The notes under the pieces: model-generated
Told to the model about the DNA's origin: nothing
What the model saw: the letters and a program-made list of their open reading frames with translations, nothing else
The model's database searches: none
Program-made: the position numbers and the translations under genes
Part shown: piece after piece, positions 1 to 10,500 of the stretch
Position numbering within the stretch: the first letter of the stretch is position 1
Layout: the number at the start of each line of letters is the position of its first letter
From: Eutreptiella sp. 'Long Island Sound 2002'
Lineage: Eukaryota > Euglenozoa > Euglenophyceae > Eutreptiales > Eutreptiaceae
NCBI GenBank assembly: GCA_964036045.1
Contig: OZ038390.1
Span: forward strand, 873,001-937,000
Length of the DNA stretch: 64,000 nt
Direction: 5' to 3'

Positions 1-2
1 CC

Positions 3-986
3 GTGGAGGACCTCCAGTGGCTGCCCCCAACAGTCACCACCTTGCACAAACGGATTGCGGCGGGAGCCGCATCCTCGGGCTCTCAGCCCTATCTGTCCCC
101 AGCGGGCTTGGTCCAGCTGGTCGAAAAGGCCAGAGGCTCCAGACACGGAGCGGTGTTCAGCGCATTGGCCATCATCAGCTGGGTATGCTACCTGCGGGTC
201 GGCGAAGCAGCAGGCATCAGGGTTACTGACCTGGCTATGCCAGGCTTTGTCCAGTTTTGGAACTCCAAGACAGGGGAGGAGGGGTACACCACCCGCCCCC
301 TGTACAGGTATGCGGACGGCGTCCGGGCGTGGCTTCATGGCCACATGGTTTCGCTGGGCCGGTCCTCAGACATGCTCGTCTGGCAGTCAGGGGAAGCGGG
401 GCTGGAGGCAGGCATGGCCGAAACCCTGGCGAGCACCGCCCGCTTCCGAGCCAGGTGGCACGCCCTGCGCAGGGGAGGCGCCGCAGCGACTTGGGCCCGT
501 AAACCAGACCTCGCCTACTACAAATGGTGGGGCAGATGGCAGAGCACGGCCGTGGCGATGCAATACGGCACCAAATGGTCAGACCCGGGAGTCGTTGCCC
601 CTACGGTGCTGCCCGCATGGTCCCGTGACCAGGGGCCTTTGCCGACTCCGGAACGCGTGGGCGTCCTGGCCCTGTGGGGATCCCCGATGTTCCCCAGTAT
701 CGCGAGCGCCCTCAACACCCCGACCAAGCGCAAGCCGAGACTTCCGCGAGGTAAGGAGCTGGAATCCACTGCGAGCGGCACGCTTGGGGGAGGAGGCGAC
801 GGAGACCAAACCGCGACGGAGCTGGGGGAATCCCCAGGGGACGGCTCTGCTGAGATGGGCCTGGGGCCTGACACAGCTCCTACCCTCCCTCCACTTCCTC
901 CTTTGGCCTCTGCCATTGAGCGCGGCGCCGTGTCTCGGGAAGATGCGGGTCAGCTGTGCACGGTGGCGGGGCCTTTGGTTGCCGTG
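3..986 (+). CDS. Tyrosine recombinase of a DIRS-like retroelement (5' end beyond the window)
   Basis: The reading frame is open from the window edge. Counting from position 3, it shows the tyrosine-recombinase set: Arg65 with Glu68 in LRVGE, His153 and Arg156 in HALRRGG, and Tyr188 (codon 564-566) after GRWQSTAVAMQ. The HxLRxGGA and GRWxS...Y blocks resemble DIRS/Ngaro retroelement recombinases, which integrate a circular DNA intermediate by site-specific strand exchange instead of a DDE integrase. The folded domain seems to end near 640; after that the frame is low-complexity Ser/Gly/Pro. Reverse transcriptase and RNase H follow on the same strand, so I read these as one element. A G run at 987-997 marks where the likely coding frame shifts. 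A cellular phage-integrase-like gene is less likely given the context. Confidence 0.75.
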
Positions 987-997
987 GGGGGGGGGGG

Positions 998-1510
998 GCG
1001 TGCGGGCCGGGGACGGCAGCCGGGCCCATCAATGTCGATTCCGACGTGGACACCGACGACAACAGCGAGGATTCCGGAAGCGAGCCCTCTGGCGAATTCG
1101 CAGTCGGCAGCGCCAGGGGCTCCCCCGGGCGTCGACAGGCCGGAGTTGCCAGGTTCGTTGGACGGGAGCGTAAGCCGTGGTCCTCCAGGGCAGCCGTTGG
1201 CCCTGTCAGAGGAGGGCCCGCAGCGGGCTCGAAAGCTGGAATGGTGGGCCGTGTCCACCGCACATACACGGGGCCGCGTCGCGCTAAGGTGGTCCTGGGT
1301 GGTACGCAGGCCGTGCGATCCCGAGCCCCCGCACGCCGTCAAGCTGGGAGACCTCGTTTGGCCCAGCAGGTCGGAACGCCGCAGCCCAAGCGCATCAAGC
1401 TCGGGCAGGGCGGGCATGTCCGGACGCCGGAGGCGCAAGGCCCGGTGGAGGGTGCCTTCGTGGCTGCAGCTGAGCGTCTCAAGGCCAAGGCTTGGGGGCG
1501 GGCGGGCCCA
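998..1510 (+). pseudogene. Gag-like low-complexity region of the same retroelement
   Basis: Between two homopolymer runs (G at 987-997, C at 1511-1520) one frame encodes an acidic Asp/Ser/Glu stretch followed by a very basic Arg/Ala/Gly stretch with a possible nuclear-localisation motif (PKRIKLG). No nucleic-acid-binding CCHC knuckle is visible. By position between recombinase and reverse transcriptase it could be the Gag-like ORF, but the assignment rests on composition and location only. Confidence 0.35.
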
Positions 1511-1521
1511 GTGGCGTCGCC

Positions 1522-2077
1522 CCCCCCCCCCTCTGTAAGGGTCCCGACAGGGGTGGGAGGGTGCAGGAACAGCCCCCCCTCTTCCTGGAGTTCATGCAGG
1601 CACTCACCCCCCATTTTCACTGGATAGCCGAGCGGGAACGTTGTGGCTTGTGGATGGTTGCGAAGAGGGTGGATTTGTGGTTGAATAGAGTATTCGATAC
1701 AGCCGAGGATTTCCGCTTGCAAGGGGCTTTACCTGCTCTCCTGGGCGCCTTGCGCAAGCTCCACCCGGACGCCTGGGAGGCATGTCTCCATATCAACACC
1801 TCCCCCATCCCGCGGTTCATGGGGGGGGTCGAGGATGCCATTTTGGACCGGGGATTGGGGCCGATAGGCTCCCACCAGCTCCCTGACGATCTGTGGGACG
1901 CTGTCGTACCGCCCTTCTACCGCGGAGGGCTCCAGGATTTTGACGTCGAGCGGGAGTGGCAGGACGGGGATAGGGTGGTGCGAGGGGCAACCAGATGGGT
2001 GTCGCAGCAGGTCCAGAGGATAGTGCAGGCGTTGAGGGGGGCGGGGGTCTACGAGGAGACGGCTGACCCCCCCCCCC
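1522..2077 (+). pseudogene. Region leading into the reverse transcriptase, shifted in frame
   Basis: This stretch encodes an alpha-helical, Trp-rich segment (FLEFMQALTPHFHWIAERER and onwards) and ends with a segment that normally precedes the RT fingers (RWVSQQVQRIVQALRGAGV). The frame is lost at a C run (2069-2078), immediately before the RT continues in another frame with FVIPKSSEKVSLI. I infer that it was once continuous with the RT. It could be the Gag C-terminus or an RT N-terminal extension. Confidence 0.45.
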
Positions 2078-2905
2078 ACGTGTTACCCCTTCGTCATCCC
2101 CAAATCCTCCGAGAAGGTATCCTTGATCTTGAGTTGCGTCAAGATCAACAAGAGTGACGGGGGCAAGCCCCCCACTTTTAGGTTGGATTCCTGGGAGGAT
2201 TTGGCTAGGTCCTTGTCGGCATTCCCGCCTGATGTGGACCTCTACGGCCTCCACATTGACCTCAAAAATGCGTTCTGGAGCTTTTGCTTGCCCCAGGGTG
2301 CGCGCCGGGTTTTTCGCTTCCGGCCCGCCCCCGGGGCTCCGCCTGTGGCGCTGTCGCGCCTACCGTTTGGCTGGAAATACAGCCCCTATCTGTGCCAAAC
2401 GAGTTTGGCTCGCATTCTCCAGGGGGTACTGCCCCCCGAGATACTCCTTGTGCACTACCTCGATGACTTTTTGCTCGTCTTCACTGATAGGGAGGTGCTC
2501 AGGGAGGCGGGGCGAGTGGCAGTGCGTGCCCTGATCGAGGCTGGGTTCCTCATAAGTCCTAAGAGTGTCCTGGACCCGGTGCCTGTGGCGTCATTCCTGG
2601 GGAAGGTGCTCGACTTGCAGACTAGGCAAATCAGGAGCCATGAACAAGCACTGCTCCAGTTGTGGGCGGGATGGCTGAGGCTGGCGGTTGGCGCAGGCAA
2701 CGACCGGCACCTCCAAAGCTTCCTGGGTTTGCTGAATTGGCATGTGCGTCCGAGGGGATTGGGTTGCCCTTTCGCGGCGGGCGCCTACTGCTGGTTGCGC
2801 TGGGGTAGGACGGTGGGGGGGGTCAAACAGCCGGCCCAGGGCTTCCCCCTGAAAATGCTGGGCAGCCTCGCAACATTGGTGGCGGTGGCGGCCGAGCCCT
2901 GGTAG
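2078..2905 (+). pseudogene. Reverse transcriptase domain of the DIRS-like element
   Basis: Clear RT: fingers motif FVIPKSSEK, palm motif A HIDLKNAFWSF with the first catalytic Asp, a LPFGWKYSPY block, and the catalytic YLDDF box at 2456-2470. An RNase H domain follows in the same frame, but a TAG at 2903-2905 interrupts it and the domain is separated from its N-terminal part by the C run at 2069-2078. Catalytic residues are intact, so the decay is either recent, or represents suppressed stops/frameshifts, or sequencing error at homopolymers. Confidence 0.8.
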
Positions 2906-3484
2906 GCGCCGGGCGGGGAGGCCTGGCGGCAATTGAGGACCCTCCAGTTTGGGACTGAGGATAGGCTTTCACGATCCTCTCTGTGGTGCGGGGGCGTCGT
3001 CATCTGTGTCGATGGAGCGCGCGATGCGGGGTGCTGGAGGGTGGGGGCGCTCGTGCCGGGAGTGGGTGTGCGTACGCATGTGCCACCTCCTGCCCGCTTC
3101 GCCAGCCAGCAAACCACGGAACTGAGGGGAGTGGCGTGGGCTGTCAGGTTTGCAGTCAGGACGGGACACCGATCTGTTACGGTCTGTAGCGACAGTGAGG
3201 CGGCCATTGCTCAGGTCCTCAGACTGCGCGCGACTAGCCACCTGACCCACCACCAAACGGTCCTTCGGTCGTTGGCTAGGGTCCTGTGGGTATCAGGGAT
3301 CGTGCTCCGCCTCGTGTGGGTGCCCTCGGCGCTTCAGCCGGGAGACCCTATGTCCAGGGTGACGTCAGTGTTCGGAGGCTCACAGGCCAGAGCGGAAGTC
3401 GAGGCTTGGTGCACGTGGGATGCATTGCTGGAAAATCTGGGCGAGGCTCGGGTGAGGGGGGTGGTGTGTCTCCGGAGATGCTAG
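2906..3484 (+). pseudogene. RNase H domain of the DIRS-like element
   Basis: Same frame as the upstream RT after the single TAG. The four acidic positions of retroelement RNase H are visible: Asp in ICVDGARDAG, Glu in QQTTELRGVAWA, Asp in VCSDSEAAI, and a final Asp in LQPGDPMSR. It degrades the RNA strand of the RNA/DNA hybrid during reverse transcription. The frame closes at 3482-3484, directly before a C run at 3485-3500. No DIRS-type methyltransferase domain follows. Confidence 0.75.
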
Positions 3485-3548
3485 CCCCCCCCCCCCCCCC
3501 AGCAGACCAGCGGCGGCAGTGTATGCGCCCTCCATGTAGCAACCTTTT

Positions 3549-4073
3549 TTGCTATCCGCACCTATGACCAAGCGCCGGGGCTCGCGTGGGGCCCACAAGC
3601 GACGGGGTTCCCGTGGAGCCCACCGAAAGGGTCGCCATGGCGGACAGCGGCACCAGCGTTCCGCAGACGCCCAGCAGCGCCGGGCGGCGAAGTGGAGCAG
3701 CGTGCTCCGCACCCGCCTTCGCGGCAGGTTGGCGCGCCCGCCCATCCGCCGGGTGCTGCTGGGCAACGGGGTGCGCCTGTGCCCCCAGTGCCCCCTCCCT
3801 GACGACAGGGAGGGGTTTTTGGAACGGGCGGTCCGGGACGTGGCCGCGCGCGTGGGAGGCACGCCGCACCGCCGCACGGCCCCCGACGGCCGCAGCGTCA
3901 AACCCCCAGGGCGGCATGCCTGCTGCCAGGTCTGGGAGGTACGGGTGCCGGAGGGAGTCGCGGTGGTCTCCCTAACGGACTGGAACCAGGGACGCAGGGT
4001 TGCTATACCCTATATATGGATCCAAGCCCGGTATGGGCTGGTGTTGCAATTTGCCCGCCTCTTCAACCCGTGA
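3549..4073 (+). CDS. Uncharacterised basic ORF at the 3' end of the retroelement
   Basis: A 174-residue frame lies 65 bp after the RNase H ORF on the same strand. It opens with Arg/Gly/His-rich sequence and then becomes more ordered, with a CPQC pair, a CC pair and an aromatic C-terminus (IPYIWIQARYGLVLQFARLF). I do not recognise it. Its position suggests an accessory ORF or the start of the next element. An ATG sits near the start (codon 6), but no start context is diagnostic. Confidence 0.3.
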   Translation: MLSAPMTKRRGSRGAHKRRGSRGAHRKGRHGGQRHQRSADAQQRRAAKWSSVLRTRLRGRLARPPIRRVLLGNGVRLCPQCPLPDDREGFLERAVRDVAARVGGTPHRRTAPDGRSVKPPGRHACCQVWEVRVPEGVAVVSLTDWNQGRRVAIPYIWIQARYGLVLQFARLFNP

Positions 4074-4197
4074 GGTCTGACGACTGTCGGCACTGTCGTC
4101 GTCGTCTGTGCCTGTCCACTGCAGTGGGTGTCCCTGACGGCTTGGCCGCTGGGTGCTGCCAAGTCCTGTGCAGTTTTCTTGTGCTCTGCTTGTGCAA

Positions 4198-4240
4198 ACC
4201 CCATAATTCCCCATAATTCCCCATAATTCCCATAATTCCA
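4198..4240. repeat. 10-bp tandem repeat (CCCCATAATT, about four copies)
   Basis: Four near-identical CCCATAATTC units sit just after the retroelement ORFs, followed by two copies of GTCGTCTGGCG. They may mark the element's non-coding 3' end. From 4241 to 4900 I see no gene, only C runs at 4434 and 4741. Confidence 0.7.
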
Positions 4241-4910
4241 GTCGTCTGGCGGGGAGCCGTCGTCTGGCGCTGGCGGGCGCATACCCCTGCAAAGGGTACA
4301 ATATGCCACCATTGTCCTGACCGGGGCCAACAGCCAACTCGGGTATCCAACCTCAAGTACCTGCCCACCAAAGCTAGGCCTGGTCACACGCATAGCCAAG
4401 TGAGGCCAAGACCTGCTGCTACAGGATCCCTGCCCCCCCCCCCCCCACGTCAGTCTCTGACAGGACAATATTTTCATCTAGCTGAGTCAAAACCTTTGCC
4501 GTTGCCCTAAAACATGACTCGCACCTACAACCTACTTATGTACGAAGGCATTTCAGCCTGGCAGTGGGAACACACACTGAACATATGGTTTGTTGCGGCT
4601 GTAGCATACATTCGGAGCTAGGAGTTGGAGCTCACAGTTTGTGCAAGAGTTGAATTGTCATCATGGTCCACATTGGAACAAGGCTGCAGGACATATGCAT
4701 ACCCCACGGGGGGGGCCGTCTCCTCGGTTCGGATACGCAACCCCCCCCCCCCCTCCCTACCCTCCGGGCCCACTTAGTTACCAAGGGTCAATAGCTACCG
4801 GCCATACATATGGTGGCGTCGAAGGCGCCCGAAATTTTTTTTTATATTCCCCTTGCCCACGTAGCATCCCTCCCCGCCCAGGCAGTGGAGCACCCCAACG
4901 CTATACTTGA

Positions 4911-5002
4911 ACCCAACCTTTACTCTAACGCCCACCCCAACCCTCAGCCTGCTCCTAACCCTACACTTAACCCTACCCATGACTCTAACCCTAACCCTAA
5001 TC
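4911..5002. repeat. Degenerate telomere-like CCCTAA array
   Basis: About 90 bp of irregular CCCTAA-related units (CTAACCCTAACCCTAA near 4983-5000). A second short array (CCCTAGCCCTAACCCTAG) lies at 7172-7195. Both abut the ends of the 1.1 kb tandem duplication. This is interstitial telomere-type sequence, not a chromosome end, because unrelated genes and transposons flank it on both sides. Confidence 0.6.
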
Positions 5003-6138
5003 AAGACTCGATATTGGGCCCGAGCTGGTGGGGGAGGGAACATTAGCTATGACTGGTGAGGGACATCAAGAATGATTCACACATTGATGGCTCTTGACAA
5101 AGTGAAATCAGCTTGCAAGTGAACCCCATCACCACAAGGCCCACTTTCAAGGCTTTTTGGACTTCTGAGGGGCCAAAATGCCCCAAAATGGGCTCAAAAT
5201 GGGCTCATTTCACCCGTTTGTGCACCCCAAATGGTCTAGGATGAGATTTGGAAAAATGCGTTTTTGACCCATTTTTGACCCATTTTTGGTCCCAAAACAG
5301 CCCATTTTCAAGGCATTTTGGGATTTTGGGGGGCCAAAATGGGCCACCACAAGCTCAAAAGGGTCCAAAAACACTTGTTTTAGCGTCGCACATGGTCTAG
5401 GATCATTTTTGTAAAAAGTCATCTTTTTGCCCCTACTGGATCCTGTTGACCCATTTGGGCACCCACCTGTTTGGGCTTGAGCTTGCAGCTTGCCACAGCC
5501 TAGTGGGCCTAGGTATTGGGGTCTAGGCGTCCATTTGGGCAATTATGAGGGGTGGAAACCACAAAAAGTGGGGGGTTGCGGGTGGAGTAGGTGCCCTCGG
5601 AATCGCATTTTGAGCCATGTAGCCAAAGATATGGCCTATTCTTGGTTTGTGGCTGTCGGCATTTGGAGCTTCTGGGTGCCTTTTTGGGCCGTTTCCGGGA
5701 CATATGGTGGAGTTAGAGGGCCGCAAAGAGCTCGTTGACATGGGGAAGTCAAGCCGCACATAGAGTGTACCCACCGTTTCCCTTCGTTTGGCCGTTTTGA
5801 ATGTGTTCCAGGGCTTTTTTAGGCCCAAAAATGGCTGTTTTTGGCCCCAAACTGCAGTTTTTGAAACTGAGGTCCGCCACTTGCAAATCCCGTTCCCGGC
5901 CGCCACCGTTGAGTTTCTTGCTCAAACTTTGTGTGATTGTACTTCACACCCATAGGTATCATCCACGAAAATTTCACCCGAATCCAAAGCACCACGACGG
6001 AGTTCTGATTTTTCCCCATTTCGCGCGTGCTGCTTGCTTGCTTGCTGCTTGCTGCTGCTGCTAAACCTGGTAGGTCCACCCTAGACACTAAAAAGGGTTA
6101 TAACACCAAGACTGGTTCCACCAGCTCGGTGACCCTAA
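5001..6138. repeat. First copy of a 1.1 kb tandem duplication
   Basis: Sequence beginning TCAAGACTCGATATTGGGCC recurs at 6139. This copy is 1138 bp. Both copies contain the same small ORFs, rich in poly-pyrimidine and CAAAATGGG words, a CTTGCTTGCTGC microsatellite and a CCACCCTAGACACTAAAAAG end. Identity by eye is well above 95 percent. The matching ORFs show no domain and are probably non-coding. Confidence 0.85.
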
Positions 6139-7178
6139 TCAAGACTCGATATTGGGCCCGAGCTGGTGGGGGAGGGAACATCAGCTATGATTGGTGAGGG
6201 ACATCAAGAATGATTCACACATTGATGGCTCTTGACAAAGTGAAATCAGCTTGCAAGTGAACCCCATCACCACAAGGCCCACTTTCAAGGCTTTTTGGAC
6301 TTCTGAGGGGCCAAAATGCCCCAAAATGGGCTCAAAATGGGCTCATTTCACCCGTTTGTGCATCGGACCAAAATGGGCCACTACAAGCTCAAAAGGGTCC
6401 AAAAACACTTGTTTTAGCGTCGCACATGGTCTAGGATCATTTTTGTAAAAAGTCATCTTTTTGCCCCTACTGGATCCTGTTGACCCATTTGGGCACCCAC
6501 CTGTTTGGGCTTGAGCTTGCAGCTTGCCGCAGCCTAGTGGGCCTAGGTATTGGGGTCTAGGCGTCCATTTGGGCAATTATGAGGGGTGGAAACCACAAAA
6601 AGTGGGGGGTTGCGGGTGGAGTAGGTGCCCTCGGAATCGCATTTTGAGCCATGTAGCCAAAGATATGGCCTATTCTTGGTTTGTGGCTGTCGGCATTTGG
6701 AGCTTCTGGGTGCCTTTTTGGGCCGTTTCCGGGACATATGGTGGAGTTAGAGGGCCGCAAAGAGCTCGTTGACACGGGGAAGTCAAGCCGCACATAGAGT
6801 GTACCCACCGTTTCCCTTCGTTTGGCCGTTTTGAATGTGTTCCAGGGCTTTTTTAGGCCCAAAAATGGCTGTTTTTGGCCCCAAACTGCAGTTTTTGAAA
6901 CTGAGGTCCGCCACTTGCAAATCCCGTTCCCGGCCGCCACCGTTGAGTTTCTTGCTCAAACTTTGTGTGATTGTACTTCACACCCATAGGTATCATCCAC
7001 GAAAATTTCACCCAAATCCAAAGCACCACGGAGTTCTGATTTTTACCCATTTCGCGCGTGCTGCTGCTTGCTTGCTGCTTGCTGCTTACTGCTTGCTGCT
7101 GCTAAACCCGGTAGGTCCACCCTAGACACTAAAAAGGGTTATAAAACCAAGACTGGTTCCACCAGCTCGGTGACCCTA
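6139..7178. repeat. Second copy of the 1.1 kb tandem duplication
   Basis: Same order as the copy starting at 5001 but lacking roughly 100 bp (present at about 5232-5335 in copy 1, replaced near 6361 by a short joint). The remaining differences are scattered substitutions, which suggests a recent duplication. The copy ends at telomere-like CCCTAA repeats. Confidence 0.85.
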
Positions 7179-7577
7179 GCCCTAACCCTAGCCCTAGCTC
7201 TCACCCCAGGGGGAGGGCAAGGGGAGGTAATGGGAGCCTGTGCCCCCCCCCCACCACCCCAAATCGCCCCATCTGGAACCCCCCCCCCGACCCTCCCGAC
7301 CCCCCCCCTCTCCCTTTGGCCCATTTCTACGGCATTTCTACTGGGGGGGGGGGGGGGTCGCGTACAAAAGCGAGGAGACGGCCCACCCGTGGCATACCCT
7401 ATCTTTCTCTCTCCCTGCCTCCCTCCCTCCCTCCCTCTCTCTCTCTCTTCCACTTTTTCCCCTTCTTCTGCGATTGGAAAAATTGTTTTGTACACTGTTG
7501 AGCCCAATCTGGTGTACCGCTGGAAGCAACAGAAATATTCTTGTGGCTCTCTTGTGGTTTCAGATTCTCCCAAGGCC
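7179..7577. other. Low-complexity 5' flank of the phytochrome gene
   Basis: Contains telomere-like units, C runs (7243, 7280), a G run (7345-7357) and a CTCC/CT microsatellite (7410-7455), then about 120 bp of ordinary sequence. The phytochrome frame stays open back to 7068, but translation there is low complexity and overlaps the duplicated repeat, so I treat it as promoter/5' leader. No TATA box is convincing. Confidence 0.5.
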
Positions 7578-10500
7578 ATGGTACCAGCCCACGAGGATGC
7601 AGTTCGGTGGGCAGACTCTGTTTTGCTGCCCAGGCAGTACGAATCAATTTCGACTGCCAAAAGAGAAGCCTATCGACGGAATTCTTTGTCACTAGAAGAT
7701 CAAAAGCACGCTTGCGCTCAAGAAAATATCCACAAGCCAAGCGCTGTGCAAGGCCATGGCTATCTTTTGGTGATGGAAAGGGCCACGCTTTCGGTTACCC
7801 AAGTTAGTGCAAACGTCGTTGACCTGGGCTATGCAATCAACTCGCTCCTTGGCACGTCTTTGATTGATGTGATTGGAGCAACAGCCTTCGACGACATCCA
7901 GACGACAGTCGACATTCACGAGTCCAAGCCAACGAGCAGTTTCCCTTTGGAATTCGGTGTCGGAAGACACAGAAAAACGTTTGCAAGCTCCTTCCATGTG
8001 CGTGGCACAAGTGCGTTTCTTGAGTTGGAGCCTTACGTACCAGTCACTTCAAGATGTGTTGATGCTGGAAATGTGCAAGTCCGGTGCATGAGTCAGAAGC
8101 TGTTAACGGTCGAAGGCAGCGTCGAAGGTTGCCAGCTCTTGACACAAAGGGTTCAGAGCACAACAGGGTTTGACCGGGTATTGGTATACATGTTTCACCC
8201 TGATCAACATGGTGAAGTCCTTGCAGAGACTCTTCGACCTGATTCTGGGGTGGAGAGCCTCAAGGGGCTACACTTCCCGGCACAGGATGTTCCAGAGCAG
8301 GCCCGGGCTGGCTTCGTCCGCAACGTTCACTCACACATCCCCCATGTGAAGCACGATGAAGTTCCGCTTGTTCCGGTCGATGGTTCCCACTGCATGGAGC
8401 ATCCGGACATGACGCTGGTGAGCCTCCAATCCGCAGCCCCCGAGTGCACCCAATACTACCTCAACCTGGGTATTCAAGCATCCTTCGTGGTGTCTCTGGT
8501 GGTTGATGGCCACTTGTGGGGCTTGCTGATCTGCCATCATATGTCGCCAAAGTTCGTCCCATTCTATGAAAGGGTTGCAGCCGCAATGGTCTGTGAAGTC
8601 CTGTCCCTGTTCATCAGCGTACAGCAGCGGTTGGAACGTGCGCGGCAGCAGGAAAGCGCCGGGCGGGCACAGCGAAGAATGGTTCGCTGCTTGAAGGAAA
8701 CGCACGACCCGCAGGCAGCATTCGCTGGCGAAACTGGGAATGTTTCTGATCTATTACAATGCACAGGGGCCTGCTGTGTGATAGATGGTGTGGTGCATCG
8801 ATTTGGCGTCACCCCTACTGAAGAGGAGATTCTTGAGTTAGTGGGGTTTGCCTTGGAGCACTCTGGTGGGGTGCTGTGTTCCGCAGATCTCCCGGATGTC
8901 TACCCCAACGCAGAGAAGTTTGGCGAGCATGCAAGGGGTTGCTTGCTGCAAAGCACGTCCACCGCGACGAACGACCTCAAGGAAGGCAGCTTAGTTTGCA
9001 TCTGGTTCCGGGGATCCATTACCCAAAATGTATGTTGGGCAGGTGACCCCAGCAGCTTCACCCCCGGGGGCATGGTCCCCTGCTCATCGTTCAGGCCGTT
9101 CAGTCAAACAGAAACGCTATCTGCCGTGCCATGGACAGAGAGCGACGAGCATATAGTCAGCGACTTCGTGCGTGACATCAGCCTGCAACTGGCCGAAATC
9201 AAGTGCCAGCAGGCGGAGCACCGCCTGAGTCAAATGCGGATAAAGGATCAATTCATTGCCAACATCTCCCATGAGATTCGCACCCCCCTTTATGCCATCA
9301 ACGGCATGGCCGAGGAATGCCTAGAGGCGCCGCACCTTCCCAGTGACCTTCAGGAGCCTGTGGAGTTGATCCATGCCAGTGGCACGTCGCTGCTCAGTCT
9401 TCTGAACGACATCATTGATGTAAAGAAGTTAGAAGACGGGAAGCTGCAGTTGGTGCCCCAGGATGTCAACGTTGTGCAATTGGCGCGTTTCTGCCTGAAG
9501 ATGTTCAGCAAGCAATTGAAGGCCAAGGGTCTGCTTGGGCAGCTGATCTACACCCCCTCTCTGGAGCATACAACCCTCAGTATGGACAAGACGCGGCTGC
9601 AGCAGCTGTACGTCAACCTCATCTCCAATGCGCTCAAGTTTACAAACACAGGTTCCATTACTGTGCGGCTAACGCACAGCCAAAGCCCATCCGAGCTGAC
9701 AGTATCTGTTGAAGACACCGGCATTGGCATCCAGGACAGCGACCTCCCCAAGCTCTTCGACAAGTTCGAACAGGTTGACACCTCCGATCAGCGGGTGTTC
9801 CATGGGGCAGGCCTGGGGCTGTACATCGTGAAACAGATCCTGGACCTCATGGATGGCAAGCTGGGGGTCCAATCGGAGTGGCAGAAGGGCTGTCAGTTCT
9901 GGTTCAAGGTCTCTGCCCCCTGCTGCTGTGAAAACAAGACCGCTTGGGCATCCCAAGAGCCATGCGAGGAAACCATCATCAAGCCATTGGCATCCCAAGA
10001 CATGGAAGCATCCAGGACCTCAACAAGCACTGCCTTGGTGTCTCGATCAAGCACATGGCCAACGGCTGGCGGGGCGTCTACCTCGACATCTAGCTCGGAA
10101 CCCTCCTCGCCTGCTCAACGAAGTGCTGACCCTCCATCGCGGCTGGCTCTCAAGCCGCTCCCTCTCACGAAGGTCCCGAGTAGGACCGGGCCGAGTCCCA
10201 AATCTGCACTCAAGAGGATGTTCCGAGCGGTGTTCCCGGCGCGCAAATCTGATCCCTGTTCGACGCCCTCTTCGCCTTCCGAGACGCCCGTGCCCCGAGC
10301 TTGGACACAAGTCTCTCGCTCACCCCCTTCCAACATGGGCATGCGGAAGAAGGCCATGCAGAGGGCGGCACAGGAATCGCCGGGGGCGCCGAATCCCTTC
10401 CAAGTACGTTCAAGGGGAGGCATGCGCAGAAGAATCCTCGTGGCAGAAGACACCCCTGTGTTGCAGAAGGTCACCTTATCGAAGCTATCGCCCGTCGCAG

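Noticed and set aside
4983-5000. True telomere
   Set aside because: Only a few irregular CCCTAA units, with genes and transposons on both sides.
7068-7577. Extension of the phytochrome frame upstream to 7068
   Set aside because: The extra 170 codons translate repeat DNA, CT microsatellite and C/G runs; the recognisable protein begins after the ATG at 7578.
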